From contig NZ_MEEX01000013.1 in the NCBI RefSeq assembly GCF_001724605.1, positions 1 to 64,000 on the forward strand: a stretch of 64,000 nucleotides of DNA, read 5' to 3'. Below, piece by piece: positions 44,437-54,705 of this stretch. The notes beneath the pieces are model-generated. The model did no database searches. It saw only the letters and a program-made list of their open reading frames with translations, and was not told the origin of the DNA. This DNA comes from Phenylobacterium sp. SCN 70-31. GTDB taxonomy: Bacteria > Pseudomonadota > Alphaproteobacteria > Caulobacterales > Caulobacteraceae. The translations under genes and the position numbers were made by a program. Numbering within the stretch: position 1 is the first letter of the stretch; each line of letters opens with the position of its first letter.

Positions 44437-46566
44437 ATGAGTTCCGTTCTATTGTTGGTGATCGGCGCGGGGGCGCTGGCGGTGCTGTATGGCATCGTCC
44501 AGACCATGTCGCTGATGCGGGCGTCCCCGGGCAACGCCCGGATGCAGGAGATCGCCGCCGCCATTCAGGAAGGCGCGCAGGCCTATCTGAACAAGCAGTA
44601 CACCGCCATCGGCATCGTCGGCGTGGTGATCCTGATCGCGCTGGGCGTCCTGCTGGGCGTGCTTCCGGCGGTCGGCTTCCTGATCGGCGCCGTGCTGTCG
44701 GGCCTCGCGGGCTTTGCGGGCATGCTGATCTCGGTCCGCGCCAACGTGCGCACGGCCCAGGCGGCCTCGGAGGGCCTGGCCAAGGGCCTGTCGCTGGCGT
44801 TCCGCTCGGGCGCCATCACCGGCATGCTGGTGGCCGGCTTCGCCCTGGTGGGCGTGGCGGGTTACTTCTATGTCCTGACCGGCGCGATGGGCCTGGCGGT
44901 CACCGACCGCGTGGTCGTGGACAGCCTGGTGGCCCTGGGCTTCGGCGCCTCGCTGATCTCGATCTTCGCCCGCCTGGGCGGCGGGATCTTCACCAAGGGC
45001 GCCGACGTGGGCGGCGACATGGTGGGGAAGGTGGAGGCCGGCATCCCCGAGGATGACCCGCGCAACGCCGCGACCATCGCCGACAACGTGGGCGACAACG
45101 TGGGCGACTGCGCCGGCATGGCCGCCGACCTGTTCGAGACCTATGCGGTGACCACGGTCGCCACCATGGTCCTGGGCGCCATCTTCTTCCGCGCCATGCC
45201 CGAGGTGGTCGGCAACATGATGCTGCTGCCGCTGGCCATCTGCGGCGTGTGCATCGTCACCTCGATCGTGGGCACCTTCTTCGTTCGCCTGGGCAAGTCC
45301 AACAACATCATGGGCGCCCTGTATCAGGGCCTGATCGTCACCGGCGTGCTGTCGGTGGGCGCGGTCTGGTGGGTGGTCAACGCCCTGGTGACCGGCCCTG
45401 TCACCGTCGGAGACAAGACCTTCGGCGCGAACGAACTGTTCTTCTGCGGCGTCGCCGGCCTCGTGGTCACGGCGCTCATCGTCATCATCACCGAGTACTA
45501 CACGGGCACCGGCTTCCGGCCGGTGAAGTCGGTGGCCAAGGCCTCGGTCTCGGGCCACGGCACCAACGTGATCCAGGGCCTGGCCATGAGCCTCGAGTCG
45601 ACGGCGGCCCCGGCCATCGTGATCATCGCCGGCATCATCGTGACCTATGGTCTGGCCGGCCTGTTCGGCATCGCCATCGCCACCACGGCCATGCTGTCGC
45701 TGGCGGGTTTCATCGTGGCCCTCGACGCCTTCGGCCCGGTCACCGACAACGCCGGCGGCATCGCCGAGATGGCGGGCCTTCCGCCCGAGGTCCGCGTCAC
45801 CACCGACGCCCTGGACGCCGTGGGCAACACGACCAAGGCGGTGACCAAGGGCTATGCGATCGGTTCGGCCGGCCTGGGCGCCCTGGTGCTCTTCGCCGCC
45901 TACACCGAGGACCTGAAGTACTTCGTGGCCGAGGCCGTCCCGGGCTCGTTCTTCGACGGCCTGGGCGCGGTGACCTTCGACCTCTCAAACCCGTACGTGG
46001 TCGTGGGTCTGCTGTTCGGCGGGCTGCTGCCGTTCCTGTTCGGCGGCATGTCGATGACCGCCGTGGGCCGTGCGGCCGAGGCCGTGGTCGAGGAGGTGCG
46101 TCGCCAGTTCCGGGAGAACCCCGGCATCATGACCGGCGAGGTGAAGCCGGAGTACGGCAAGGCGGTCGGCATCCTGACCAGCGCGGCGATCCGGGAAATG
46201 ATCGTCCCGTCGCTGCTGCCGGTGGCCTCGCCGGTGGTGCTGTTCTTCGTCATCCAGGCGATCGCCGGGCCGGTGAACGGCTTTGCGGCCCTGGGCGCCA
46301 TGCTGATGGGCGTGATCGTGACCGGCCTCTTCGTGGCCATCTCGATGACCTCGGGCGGCGGCGCCTGGGACAACGCCAAGAAGCTGATCGAGGAAGGCCA
46401 TCACGGCGGCAAGGGCTCGGAAGCCCACAAGGCCGCGGTGACCGGCGACACCGTCGGCGACCCCTACAAGGACACGGCGGGTCCCGCCGTGAACCCCATG
46501 ATCAAGATCACCAACATCGTGGCCCTGCTGCTGCTGGCGATCCTGGCCCACGGGGCGGTCGGCTGA
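44437..46566 (+). CDS. hppA: Potassium-independent proton-translocating pyrophosphatase
   Basis: 709 residues from ATG 44437, with about 16 membrane helices. The pyrophosphate-binding region is [20 protein letters not shown] and [20 protein letters not shown]; a second acidic cluster is [20 protein letters not shown], and [11 protein letters not shown] the third. Lys in [16 protein letters not shown] marks the K+-independent class. It couples PPi hydrolysis to proton export across the inner membrane, recovering energy from biosynthesis. Strong terminator downstream. Confidence 0.96.
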   Translation: MSSVLLLVIGAGALAVLYGIVQTMSLMRASPGNARMQEIAAAIQEGAQAYLNKQYTAIGIVGVVILIALGVLLGVLPAVGFLIGAVLSGLAGFAGMLISVRANVRTAQAASEGLAKGLSLAFRSGAITGMLVAGFALVGVAGYFYVLTGAMGLAVTDRVVVDSLVALGFGASLISIFARLGGGIFTKGADVGGDMVGKVEAGIPEDDPRNAATIADNVGDNVGDCAGMAADLFETYAVTTVATMVLGAIFFRAMPEVVGNMMLLPLAICGVCIVTSIVGTFFVRLGKSNNIMGALYQGLIVTGVLSVGAVWWVVNALVTGPVTVGDKTFGANELFFCGVAGLVVTALIVIITEYYTGTGFRPVKSVAKASVSGHGTNVIQGLAMSLESTAAPAIVIIAGIIVTYGLAGLFGIAIATTAMLSLAGFIVALDAFGPVTDNAGGIAEMAGLPPEVRVTTDALDAVGNTTKAVTKGYAIGSAGLGALVLFAAYTEDLKYFVAEAVPGSFFDGLGAVTFDLSNPYVVVGLLFGGLLPFLFGGMSMTAVGRAAEAVVEEVRRQFRENPGIMTGEVKPEYGKAVGILTSAAIREMIVPSLLPVASPVVLFFVIQAIAGPVNGFAALGAMLMGVIVTGLFVAISMTSGGGAWDNAKKLIEEGHHGGKGSEAHKAAVTGDTVGDPYKDTAGPAVNPMIKITNIVALLLLAILAHGAVG

Positions 46567-46588
46567 CGGCTTCGACAGCCTGAAACGC

Positions 46589-46620
46589 GAAGGCCCCGGA
46601 GAGCGATCTCCGGGGCCTTC
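46589..46620 (+). terminator. Rho-independent-like terminator after hppA
   Basis: Perfect 14-base arms (46589-46602 and 46607-46620) around GCGA, GC-rich at the base of the loop and 23 bases after the stop codon. Followed by TGCATTC. It may also serve the convergent bamE gene. Confidence 0.8.
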
Positions 46621-46679
46621 TGCATTCTACGGGGCCTTCTGCTTTTCGATCCCCCGCCGCGAACCGGGAGGGACGGCGG

Positions 46680-47186
46680 CTATCGCCGGTCGCCGGGCCG
46701 CGAGCCGGGAACGCCCTCGTCGTCCGGCGGCAGCATCCCGCCTCGGCCGACGCTGCCCAGAAGCTGTTCCAGCACCGTCATTTCGCGACCGCGGGTCGGC
46801 GTTTCGCGATCGTTGAAGGCGATCACCTTGCCGTCCTTCAGCGTGTAGACGTTCACCGTCTCGACGACCTCGGACTCCTTGTCGAAGGCGATCGCGGTCA
46901 CGTTCCGCGCGGTCACCCGCGGCTTGCGGAACGCCACCCGCTCCTTGACCTGGTTCACGTAGAACCAGACGTTGGGATCGAAGGTCGACTGCACCGAGGG
47001 CGAGCCCAGCTTGGCGCGGACGGTCGATTTGGTGTCCGTGCCCACCGCGACGTCCTTGGGGTCGCTGTCGATGGCCTGGAAGCCGGAATAGCTGGTGATC
47101 GGCGAGCACGCCGAAAGCCCGCCGGCGGCCACGACGGCGGCGGCCAGGACGGCGGCAGAGACGGCTTTGGCGGGGCTGCGGGACAT
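46680..47186 (-). CDS. bamE: Outer membrane protein assembly factor BamE
   Basis: 168 residues from ATG 47186. A lipoprotein signal ends in GLSAC (lipobox), so the protein is anchored in the outer membrane by Cys. The SmpA/OmlA core is VGTDTKSTVRAKLGSPSVQS and STFDPNVWFYVNQVKERVAF, then VTAIAFDKESEVVETVNVY. BamE is a lipoprotein part of the complex inserting beta-barrel proteins. The C-terminal 40 residues are a longer tail than in E. coli. Divergent from the cytochrome c chaperone gene. Confidence 0.92.
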   Translation of the reverse strand: MSRSPAKAVSAAVLAAAVVAAGGLSACSPITSYSGFQAIDSDPKDVAVGTDTKSTVRAKLGSPSVQSTFDPNVWFYVNQVKERVAFRKPRVTARNVTAIAFDKESEVVETVNVYTLKDGKVIAFNDRETPTRGREMTVLEQLLGSVGRGGMLPPDDEGVPGSRPGDRR

Positions 47187-47313
47187 TCGGGCTCGTTTCT
47201 GGCGGACTCGGTTCGCATTGCCGGACGGCAAGAGGCTTTGACCTATCGCCGGCCGCCCCTTAGTTCAATGCGCCCTTTTTGTACGCAGCCAGAGGGGCGA
47301 AATCGAGGCCGTC

Positions 47314-47841
47314 ATGCTCAAGCGTCTGTTCAAGCCGAGGCCGGCCGTCGCCGCCGGGCGCGAACTCTACGCCGTCACCGTCGCTCAGGCGCGCTCGCCG
47401 GGTCTCTACACCGACCTTGGCGTGGCCGACTCGCCCGAGGGGCGGTTCGAACTCTACAGCCTGCACGTCTATCTCCTACTGGAGCGGCTGAAGGGGCAGG
47501 GCGACCGCGCGTCCGAGATCGCCCAGGCGCTGTTCGACACTTACGTCGGCGCCTTGGATCATGCCCTGCGCGAGCTGGGGGTCGGCGACCTGTCGGTGGG
47601 CAAGAAGATGCGCAAGCTGGGCGAGGCCTTCTATGGTCGGGTGAAGTCGCTCGAGGACGCCCTGGGGGCGCTGCCGGATCGCACCGGCCTGGAGGCCGTG
47701 CTGGCGCGGACCGTTTATGAAGACGGCGCGGCCGAGAACGCGCCGGCCCTGGCCGAGTATGTCCTGGCCCAGCGCCAGGCCCTCGCGACCCAGGATGTCG
47801 ACGCCATCTGCAACGGCGTGGTCGCATGGGCGAAGCCGTGA
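47314..47841 (+). CDS. Ubiquinol-cytochrome c chaperone family protein
   Basis: 175 residues from ATG 47314. The core matches the CBP3/UQCC family: YAVTVAQARSPGLYTDLGVA, GRFELYSLHVYLLLERLKGQ, and LRELGVGDLSVGKKMRKLGE. The family assists assembly of respiratory complex III. No signal peptide. It overlaps the next gene by 16 bases, so both are probably translated from one message. Confidence 0.9.
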   Translation: MLKRLFKPRPAVAAGRELYAVTVAQARSPGLYTDLGVADSPEGRFELYSLHVYLLLERLKGQGDRASEIAQALFDTYVGALDHALRELGVGDLSVGKKMRKLGEAFYGRVKSLEDALGALPDRTGLEAVLARTVYEDGAAENAPALAEYVLAQRQALATQDVDAICNGVVAWAKP

Positions 47842-48353
47842 CCTGGCCGCGCGTCGTACGCCTCCACGAACTGGCCCGGGGACCGGTGACGCTGGACCTC
47901 GCCCCCGACGCCGAACAGCGCGCCGCCATCGCGCGCCGCCTCGAACTCAGATCGCTGCCCGCCCTGACCGCCCGGGTCACCGTGCGGCCCTGGATGGACG
48001 GCGCCGAGATCGGCGGGCGCTTCGACGCCGTGGTCGAGCAGGTGTGCGGAGTGTCGCTCGATCCCTTCGAGCAGCCGGTGGTCGGTGACTTCGTGGTGCA
48101 GGCGGTGCCGGCGGGCAGCCCGCACGCCGCCGCGGGCGAGGGCGGCGAACTCGAGCTGGATCCCGATGCGCCCGACGCTCCCGATGTTCTGGACGGCGAC
48201 GCGATCGACGTGGCGGCCTATGTGGTCGAGCACCTGGGCCTGGAGCTCGACCCCTTTCCCCGCAAGCCGGGCGCGGTGTTCGACTATGCCGCGCCGGAAA
48301 CCGAGGCGTCGCCGTTCGCGGCCCTGAAGAAGCTGACCGAGCCGAAGGCCTAG
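47826..48353 (+). CDS. YceD/DUF177 family protein
   Basis: 175 residues from ATG 47826. It contains LTARVTVRPWMDGAEIGGRF and the DUF177 pattern VVEQVCGVSLDPFEQPVVGD, including the single conserved Cys and DPF, plus YVVEHLGLELDPFPRKPGAV. The family is linked with 23S rRNA and ribosome maturation. In many bacteria it is followed by rpmF and plsX; here rpmF is absent and plsX follows directly. Confidence 0.88.
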   Translation: MGEAVTWPRVVRLHELARGPVTLDLAPDAEQRAAIARRLELRSLPALTARVTVRPWMDGAEIGGRFDAVVEQVCGVSLDPFEQPVVGDFVVQAVPAGSPHAAAGEGGELELDPDAPDAPDVLDGDAIDVAAYVVEHLGLELDPFPRKPGAVFDYAAPETEASPFAALKKLTEPKA

Positions 48354-48378
48354 TTTCCAGCCGCCGTGGCGGCGGAGT

Positions 48379-49494
48379 ATGGTCGCGAAGACGAATCCGA
48401 CCGGCGCCGCGCCGGGCGCGTGGGGGACGAAACACCGCTTGACCCAGCCCTTGGTGATATCCGTCGACGCCATGGGTGGCGATCATGGCCCGTCGGTGGT
48501 GGCGCCGGCGTGCGCCGAAGCCCTGGCCGACCGGCCCGACCTCCGTCTCCTCCTCCACGGCGATGAGGCCGCCATCGGCGCGGCGCTTGCGCGTCACGAG
48601 GCCGTGCGGGGACGGATCGAGATCCGGCATTCGGACAAGGTCGTGGCCATGGACGAGAAACCGGCCCAGGCCATGCGCCGGGGCAAGGGATCGTCGATGT
48701 GGAACGCTGTCGAGGCGATCCGCGACGGCCACGCCGCCGCCGCGGTCTCGGCGGGCAACACCGGCGCGCTGATGGCCATCTCCAAGCTGATCCTGCGGAT
48801 GGGCGCAGGGCTGGAGCGGCCGGCGCTGGTGGCCAGCATCCCGCATCCCAACGGGGTGACCACCTTCCTCGACGTCGGCGCCAACGTCGACTGCGACGCC
48901 GAGCGGCTGGTCGAGTTCGCCATCATGGGCGAGGCCTATCATCGCGCCGCCCATGGCGTGGCCCGCCCGACCGTGGGCCTGCTGAACGTGGGCTCGGAGG
49001 ACATGAAGGGCCACGAGGAAGTCCGCCAGGCCCACGGGGTGCTGCGGGAAGGCGGGATCGATCTGGCCTACAAGGGGTTCGTCGAGGGCGACGACATCAC
49101 CAAAGGCGCGGTCGACGTCGTGGTCACTGACGGCTTCACCGGCAATGTGGCCCTGAAGGCGATGGAGGGGGCCGCACGGTTCATGTACGACGAGCTGCGC
49201 GCGGCGCTGACGAAGTCCGGTCCCGCCGCCAGCCTCGGCGCCCTGCTGGCCCGAAGCTCGCTGCTGAGGTTCCGGGACAGGATGAGCCCGCCGCCGGCGG
49301 CGCCGCTTCTGGGGCTGAACGGCCTGGTGCTCAAGTGTCACGGCGGCGCAGACCAGCGCGACTTCGCCAAGGCCATACGCGCCGCCGCCGATGTGGCGCA
49401 AAGCGGGTTTGCCTCCGAGATCGAACGGAATATGAGGCGGCTTCCCGCCGCGCTCGCCGAGGCGGGCCCGGCCGCCGCGGATGGAGCCGCCTGA
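48379..49494 (+). CDS. plsX: Phosphate acyltransferase PlsX
   Basis: 371 residues from ATG 48379; a later TTG at 48439 would remove a poorly conserved leader. PlsX converts acyl-ACP to acyl-phosphate for phospholipid synthesis. Motifs: VISVDAMGGDHGPSVVAPAC, AVSAGNTGALMAISKLILRM, FLDVGANVDCDAERLVEFA and VTDGFTGNVALKAMEG. The last 14 bases overlap fabH. Confidence 0.95.
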   Translation: MVAKTNPTGAAPGAWGTKHRLTQPLVISVDAMGGDHGPSVVAPACAEALADRPDLRLLLHGDEAAIGAALARHEAVRGRIEIRHSDKVVAMDEKPAQAMRRGKGSSMWNAVEAIRDGHAAAAVSAGNTGALMAISKLILRMGAGLERPALVASIPHPNGVTTFLDVGANVDCDAERLVEFAIMGEAYHRAAHGVARPTVGLLNVGSEDMKGHEEVRQAHGVLREGGIDLAYKGFVEGDDITKGAVDVVVTDGFTGNVALKAMEGAARFMYDELRAALTKSGPAASLGALLARSSLLRFRDRMSPPPAAPLLGLNGLVLKCHGGADQRDFAKAIRAAADVAQSGFASEIERNMRRLPAALAEAGPAAADGAA

Positions 49495-50476
49495 ATTGTC
49501 CAAAGTCCTGCGTAGCGTCGTCACGGGAGTGGGCGGCTATCTGCCCGACCGGATCGTCACCAACGACGAGCTGTCCAAGGTCGTCGACACCTCGGACGAA
49601 TGGATCCGCGAGCGAACTGGTATCCGCCAACGCCGGCAGGCCGACGACGGGACCCCGGTGTCCGACCTGGCCGTCGAGGCCGCCCGTCGGGCCCTCGAAG
49701 CCGCCGGCCGCACGCCGGCCGACGTGGACCTGATCATCGTCGCCACCACGACCCCCGACCTGACGTTCCCGGCCACGGCCGCCATCGTCCAGCGCAAGCT
49801 GGGCTGCCCTGTCGGTATCGCCTTCGACGTCCAGGCGGTGTGCTCGGGGTTCGTCTACGCCCTTTCGGTGGCCGACGGCTTCGTGGCCCGTGGCCGCAGC
49901 GCCTGCGCCCTTGTGATCGGCGCCGAGGTGATGACCCGCCTCATGGACTGGAGCGACCGCGGCACCTGCGTGCTGTTCGGCGACGGCGCCGGCGCGGTGG
50001 TTCTGGAGCCCGGGGAAGGGCAGGGGACCACCGCCGATCGCGGCCTGCTCGGCTTCGCCCTGCGCGCCGATGGGACCAAGCAGGATCTGCTCTATGTGGA
50101 TGGCGGCGTCTCGACCAACCGCGAGACCGGCTACCTGCGCATGCAGGGCAATCAGGTGTTTCGTCACGCGGTCGTGAACATCTCGGAGGCCGTGACCGCG
50201 GCGGCGGCGGACGCGGGCGTTTCGGTGCCGGAGGTGGACTGGTTCATTCCCCACCAGGCCAACCAGCGCATCCTGGAAGGGGTCGCGCGCCGTCTGGGCA
50301 TCGAGGAGAGCAAGGTCATCTCCACCGTGGCCGAGCATGCGAACACCTCGGCCGCGTCGATTCCGCTTGCGCTGGACCAGGGGCTGAAGGACGGTCGCAT
50401 CCGGCCCGGTCAGCTCCTGCTGCTGGAAGCGATGGGCGGCGGACTGACGTGGGGCGCCTGCGTCCTGCGTCTTTGA
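49481..50476 (+). CDS. fabH: Beta-ketoacyl-ACP synthase III
   Basis: 331 residues from ATG 49481, or TTG 49496 immediately after the plsX stop. FabH starts fatty acid synthesis by condensing acetyl-CoA with malonyl-ACP. The Cys-His-Asn triad lies in FDVQAVCSGFVYAL, PHQANQRI and AEHANTSAASIP. Cytoplasmic. Gene order plsX-fabH-ihfA-merR is a common alphaproteobacterial cluster. Confidence 0.95.
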   Translation: MEPPELSKVLRSVVTGVGGYLPDRIVTNDELSKVVDTSDEWIRERTGIRQRRQADDGTPVSDLAVEAARRALEAAGRTPADVDLIIVATTTPDLTFPATAAIVQRKLGCPVGIAFDVQAVCSGFVYALSVADGFVARGRSACALVIGAEVMTRLMDWSDRGTCVLFGDGAGAVVLEPGEGQGTTADRGLLGFALRADGTKQDLLYVDGGVSTNRETGYLRMQGNQVFRHAVVNISEAVTAAAADAGVSVPEVDWFIPHQANQRILEGVARRLGIEESKVISTVAEHANTSAASIPLALDQGLKDGRIRPGQLLLLEAMGGGLTWGACVLRL

Positions 50477-50575
50477 GATTCGCTTACGCATGAGCGGTAA
50501 GGCGTGACTTGAAGTCTTTGTGACAATAGGACAATCAGGATCATGAACGACGTGGGGGCGGGGGCCAGGGCGATC

Positions 50576-50878
50576 ATGAAAGGGCCGACGGTGACACGGG
50601 CCGATCTCTGCGAAGCCGTCCACGAACAGGTCGGCCTCACCCGCCAGGACTGCTCCGAGCTGGTCGAGCGTGTGCTGGAGCTGATGTGCCAGGCCCTGGA
50701 ACGGGGCGAACAGGTCAAGCTCTCGGGCTTCGGCGTCTTCCAGGTCCGCGCCAAGCGCGCCCGCATGGGTCGCAATCCCAAGACCGGCGAGCCGGCGGCC
50801 ATCGACCCGAGGCGCGTGATCGGATTCCGCGCCAGCCAGGTCATGAAGGCGCGGGTCGACCGCGCGCTCTCGCGGTGA
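50576..50878 (+). CDS. ihfA: Integration host factor subunit alpha
   Basis: 100 residues from ATG 50576 ([20 protein letters not shown]), preferred because it matches the usual IHF-alpha start and length and has AGGG five bases upstream; ATG 50543 would add 11 residues. The DNA-binding arm is [20 protein letters not shown] with [10 protein letters not shown]. With IHF-beta it bends DNA at specific sites. Confidence 0.94.
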   Translation: MKGPTVTRADLCEAVHEQVGLTRQDCSELVERVLELMCQALERGEQVKLSGFGVFQVRAKRARMGRNPKTGEPAAIDPRRVIGFRASQVMKARVDRALSR

Positions 50879-50894
50879 GGACGTCGTAACCGCG

Positions 50895-51305
50895 GTGGCG
50901 AAGGGCCCGGACGCCTTCCGCACGATCTCCGAAGCGGCGGACGAGCTTCACGTGCCTCAGCACGTGCTGCGGTTCTGGGAAACCAAGTTCACTTTCATCA
51001 AGCCGATGAAGCGGGCCGGAGGCCGGCGCTTCTATCGCCCCTCCGACATCGCTGTGCTGCACGGCGTGCGGCGCCTGCTCCACGACGAGGGCTACACCAT
51101 CAAGGGGGTGCAGAAGCTGCACCGCGAACAGGGGATCAGGCGCCTGATCGCCGCCGGCGAGGGCGTTGCCGTGCCGGCGCCCGAGACGCCTTCGCGCCGG
51201 GCGCGCGCCGCTGCAGGCGGGCCGGGCGCCAAGCAGGGCCTCATCGACGCCCTGCGCGACCTCGAAAAGGCCAAGGCCCGCCTGGACGGACTGCTCAAGG
51301 ACTGA
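50895..51305 (+). CDS. MerR-family transcriptional regulator
   Basis: 136 residues from GTG 50895. The winged helix-turn-helix is [20 protein letters not shown] followed by [20 protein letters not shown] and [20 protein letters not shown]. The C-terminal part is low-complexity plus a short helix ([15 protein letters not shown]). It lacks the metal-binding cysteines of MerR proper. Conserved position after ihfA. Confidence 0.9.
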   Translation: MAKGPDAFRTISEAADELHVPQHVLRFWETKFTFIKPMKRAGGRRFYRPSDIAVLHGVRRLLHDEGYTIKGVQKLHREQGIRRLIAAGEGVAVPAPETPSRRARAAAGGPGAKQGLIDALRDLEKAKARLDGLLKD

Positions 51306-51360
51306 GGCGAAACCTACCGCAATCCTGAAGGCCTGCGGCGTCCGGCGACTACCGGCGATT

Positions 51361-51383
51361 CCTGCGGCCGGGAGTGCCGCAGG
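51361..51383 (+). terminator. Hairpin after the ihfA-merR genes
   Basis: CCTGCGGC and GCCGCAGG (8-base arms) around a 7-base loop, 55 bases after the merR stop codon. An 11-base tandem duplication (GTCGCCAAGGC twice, 51393-51414) follows. No T-run. Confidence 0.45.
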
Positions 51384-51515
51384 AGGCGTTTCGTCGCCAA
51401 GGCGTCGCCAAGGCGCAGCCGTTGCCCGCCCAGCCGAGCGGTCACGCCGGAACGCTACAGGCAGCGGGCCCTGTCGGTCTTGGACAGCGGCCCATCGATT
51501 CGATCTGTGAACCCG

Positions 51516-52208
51516 CTATGCGAGGCCCGCTGCGCGGCGGCGACGTAGCGTCGTCCCGGCCAGGCCGAAGCCGCCGATCATCAGCGCCCAGGCGGCGGGC
51601 TCTGGCACGCCGCCTGCTCCGGGGTTCACGATCGACCTGGTGCCCAGGAAGATGTCGTCGAGGGCGAAGTCGTTGCCGCTGAAGGCTGTCTGCGCGTTGC
51701 GCAGGAAGAGGATCGCGTTGGTTGCGGAGCCGCTGTTGAACGTGGTGGAGAGGCCGTTCCACTGGCCGGTTCCCTCGGGAATCGTGGGCGTCCCCAGCGC
51801 GATTTCGGCGCCCCCGTCCAGCGACACCGTGAAGCTGAGAATGGGCGGGCTGCCGGGGTATGCGTTCAGCAGAAACGCCTCGAAGAAGTAATCCAGCCCT
51901 GCTTGGATGGCGATAACCTCGGATTGCCAGACGATGTCGCCCGGGTTCTCGCCGCCGTTGCCCACGAACATAAGTCCGTTGCCTGTCGTATGGTCGCCGA
52001 CACTGACGAAGGCGCCGTTGAAGGATCTCGGGTTGTCCGTGACGGTGTAGGTCTTTGCCGGACCTCCATTTGAGGTGAAGGTGTAGTCCGATGAGAAGCC
52101 GGTGTTCCCGGCCTCGAAGTCGCCGTTGGCGACCAGGTTGGCGGCGTGGGCGCCTCCGACGGAGGCGAGTGCAACGGCGCTGGCGGCGAGCGCGTTCCGG
52201 ATGATCAT
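51516..52208 (-). CDS. PEPxxWA-CTERM sorting domain-containing exported protein
   Basis: 230 residues from ATG 52208, with AAGGA six bases upstream. Signal peptide (about 1-21, ending AHAAN), then VANGDFEAGNTGFSSDYTFT, a beta-sandwich-like region of the type seen in carbohydrate-binding or DUF642-like proteins, including LDDIFLGTRSI. The tail carries VPEPAAWALMIGGFGLAG followed by RRRR. Third protein of this class in the window. Confidence 0.85.
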   Translation of the reverse strand: MIIRNALAASAVALASVGGAHAANLVANGDFEAGNTGFSSDYTFTSNGGPAKTYTVTDNPRSFNGAFVSVGDHTTGNGLMFVGNGGENPGDIVWQSEVIAIQAGLDYFFEAFLLNAYPGSPPILSFTVSLDGGAEIALGTPTIPEGTGQWNGLSTTFNSGSATNAILFLRNAQTAFSGNDFALDDIFLGTRSIVNPGAGGVPEPAAWALMIGGFGLAGTTLRRRRAAGLA

Positions 52209-52530
52209 TGAAATTCCTTCTCCCAGCGAGCCGCGGACGGCTCCCAATCCCAATAGGCGCCAGACCGCCGCGCCACGGGTCAGCTCGACTTTATGATCGA
52301 CCTGCATTTCCGGAGCGGCTCTCGCCCCAGGAGCCGGAGACGATGGCGCTATATCTCGGCGGAGACCGCAGGACTGGCGCTGCGGCGCAGACCGCATCTG
52401 ATCGGCGGGACCAAATCGGCCCGTCGCCTCGTTTGAGGTGGGCTGCGCCCACGAGACCACCGGGAAAGCGGCGCAGAGGATGTTCGCGAATCTAGCGATT
52501 GTATCGAGAGAAATCTCGCCGCCGGCCGCT
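52209..52530. other. 322-base intergenic region with no recognised gene
   Basis: It lies between the PEP-CTERM gene and tRNA-Pro, both on the minus strand. Frames across it have no family features. A short hairpin (CGAGA/TCTCG with a GAAA loop) lies near 52506-52519. Confidence 0.4.
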
Positions 52531-52606
<76 letters not shown>

Positions 52607-52646
52607 ATGGCCCGGCGGCGAGGGCGGTCTTCTAGCGGAACATGGG

Positions 52647-53351
52647 ATGAGGGCAACGACAAAGTTCATCGCACTGTGGGCGGTGGCGTGTGGTGTGTTG
52701 CTGGCCGACCCGGCCGAAACCTCGCCCTGGCTGCAACAGCCGTCCGACGTCGACCTTGCGACCGCCTATCCGGCTGGCGGCGAATCCGACGGCTGGGCTC
52801 GCCTCGAGTGCCGGATCGATGGGACGGGCGCTCTGGGCGCGTGCGGCGTGTTGGACGAGTCGCATCCGGGGCAGGGCTTCGGCGCTGCGGCGTTGTCGCT
52901 GGTCGCCAAGTTCAGGGCCGCGCCCGGGCTGGCGGCGTCGAACGCCGGCGGTGTCCGGCTCAGATTGGATTTCCTCAAGCCGGAGGGGCCCCCGTTCCGC
53001 GACGCCGTGTTCAAGACGGGCAGCCACCGGGGTCTCGGGCCGCCCGGACCCTACTTTCCGGATCGCGCGTTTCGTATGCGGCAGGGCGGCGTGGTCCTGA
53101 CCGACTGCCGGGTGACCGACCGAGGTTTGCTGAGAGACTGCCGGATTGCGGCGGTGGCGCCCGCGGGTTGGGGGTTCGATGAGGCGACGTTGCGGATGGC
53201 GCTGACCAACTGGATGACCGCCGCGCCGTTGCGGGACGGCCAAGCGGGGCCGGCTGATCAAGTATGGCGCTTCCGGGTGGATTTCCCGCGGCCGCCATAC
53301 GATGCGCGTATGCACGGTCGCTTACCGCGAGACCCGGGGGCGACACCCTAG
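52647..53351 (+). CDS. Exported hypothetical protein with TonB C-terminal-like repeats
   Basis: 234 residues from ATG 52647. A weak signal peptide ([20 protein letters not shown]) precedes two similar half-domains: [20 protein letters not shown] with [17 protein letters not shown], and [20 protein letters not shown] with [18 protein letters not shown]. Each has the C-x-V/I-x9-C-x-V pattern of energy-transducer TonB C-terminal domains. The function is unknown; it may bind an envelope partner. Confidence 0.75.
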   Translation: MRATTKFIALWAVACGVLLADPAETSPWLQQPSDVDLATAYPAGGESDGWARLECRIDGTGALGACGVLDESHPGQGFGAAALSLVAKFRAAPGLAASNAGGVRLRLDFLKPEGPPFRDAVFKTGSHRGLGPPGPYFPDRAFRMRQGGVVLTDCRVTDRGLLRDCRIAAVAPAGWGFDEATLRMALTNWMTAAPLRDGQAGPADQVWRFRVDFPRPPYDARMHGRLPRDPGATP

Positions 53352-53370
53352 AGTCACATCCGGTGAGGCC

Positions 53371-53583
53371 TCACTCCTCCCGGTTCATCCAGCGGATGAG
53401 CGGGAACAGCGGCACGCCCCAGAGGGTCCCGAAGAAGCCGTAGTAGGCCAGCTTCACGGCCCAGTGGTCGGGCAGTTCGTCCGCCAGCGACGCGACGACG
53501 GTGATGTAGACGACCAGGAACGCCAGGATGACGATCATGCCGATGAACTTGCGCAGGCGCGGCGAAAGCAGGCGGGAAGACAT
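53371..53583 (-). CDS. DUF2842 family small membrane protein
   Basis: 70 residues from ATG 53583 with two membrane helices: [20 protein letters not shown] and [20 protein letters not shown], ending in a charged MNREE. This layout matches the DUF2842 family found in alphaproteobacteria near cytochrome oxidase assembly genes. Divergent from ctaA, 90 bases away. Confidence 0.88.
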   Translation of the reverse strand: MSSRLLSPRLRKFIGMIVILAFLVVYITVVASLADELPDHWAVKLAYYGFFGTLWGVPLFPLIRWMNREE

Positions 53584-53673
53584 GAGGTCGTCATAGAGCG
53601 CTGGGCGTTCGCGCGTAAGCCCGCTAAAGGACGCGGCCAAAGTTCGGCCGAGAAATTGCGCCAGTCGCGCCCC

Positions 53674-54705
53674 ATGACTTCGTTCCTGCGTTCCGATCGA
53701 TCCAAGCCCGTCGCGATCTGGCTGTTCGTGGTGGCCGCCCTGGTCCTGGCGATGATCGTCGTCGGCGGGGCCACGCGGCTGACCGACTCCGGCCTGTCGA
53801 TCACCGAATGGCGACCCGTGACCGGCGCCGTCCCCCCGCTCGGCGAGGCGCACTGGCAGGCCGAGTTCGCCAAGTACCGACAGATCCCGCAGTACGCGCA
53901 GATCAATGCGGGCATGAGCCTCGAGCAGTTCAAATTCATCTACTGGTGGGAGTGGGGGCACCGCTTCCTGGGCCGGCTTCTGGGGCTGGTCTTCGCCGCG
54001 CCGTTCGCCGTCTTCGCCATTCGCCGCCAGATTCCCCGGCGGCTGTTCCCGCGGCTGGGCGGTATCTTCGTCCTGGGTGCGCTCCAGGGCGCCGTCGGCT
54101 GGTGGATGGTGGCCAGCGGCCTGGTCGACCGGGTCTCGGTGGCGCCCGAGCGGTTGACGGTCCACCTGGGGCTGGCGTTCGCCCTGCTGGGCCTTCTGCT
54201 TTGGACCGCGTTCGACGCCTGGGCGGGGGCTGCGCGTCAGACCTTGCCCAGCCCCTGGGGCCGGCGCGCGGCCTGGCTGATCGGACTGATCTACCTCCAG
54301 GTGCTGCTGGGCGCCCTGGTGGCCGGCAACGATGCGGGGCTGGTCTACAACGACTGGCCGATGATGAACGGCCACCTCGTGCCCGACGACTACTGGGCCG
54401 GCTCGCTCTGGGGGACGATCGCGCACAGCCAGGGCGCGGTGCAGCTCCACCACCGGATCGTGGGCTACGGGCTCGCCCTGGCGGCTGTGGCGCTGGGCGT
54501 CGGCGCCTGGCGGTCGAGCTATCTGTCGCGTGAGGCCAAGATCCTGGGCCTCGCCGCCGCAGGCGGCGTCCTCGCCCAGGCGGCGCTCGGGATCGCGACG
54601 CTGATGGCGGTCTCGCCCCTAGGTCTGAGCATCGCCCACCAGCTCCTCGCGGCGATCGTCCTCAGCCTCGCGGTGGCGTTCGGGTGGCGTGTGCGGCGGG
54701 TTTGA
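53674..54705 (+). CDS. ctaA: Heme A synthase
   Basis: 343 residues from ATG 53674, with eight membrane helices. CtaA oxidises heme O to heme A for cytochrome c oxidase. Motifs: [36 protein letters not shown] (heme-ligand His), [16 protein letters not shown], and [13 protein letters not shown] with the second heme-ligand His pair. Type 2 (alphaproteobacterial) architecture. DUF2842 lies next to it. Confidence 0.95.
   Translation: MTSFLRSDRSKPVAIWLFVVAALVLAMIVVGGATRLTDSGLSITEWRPVTGAVPPLGEAHWQAEFAKYRQIPQYAQINAGMSLEQFKFIYWWEWGHRFLGRLLGLVFAAPFAVFAIRRQIPRRLFPRLGGIFVLGALQGAVGWWMVASGLVDRVSVAPERLTVHLGLAFALLGLLLWTAFDAWAGAARQTLPSPWGRRAAWLIGLIYLQVLLGALVAGNDAGLVYNDWPMMNGHLVPDDYWAGSLWGTIAHSQGAVQLHHRIVGYGLALAAVALGVGAWRSSYLSREAKILGLAAAGGVLAQAALGIATLMAVSPLGLSIAHQLLAAIVLSLAVAFGWRVRRV

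Noticed and set aside
51393..51414. Tandem 11-base duplication as a possible att site
   Set aside because: Only two short units and no mobile genes nearby; more likely a replication slippage product.
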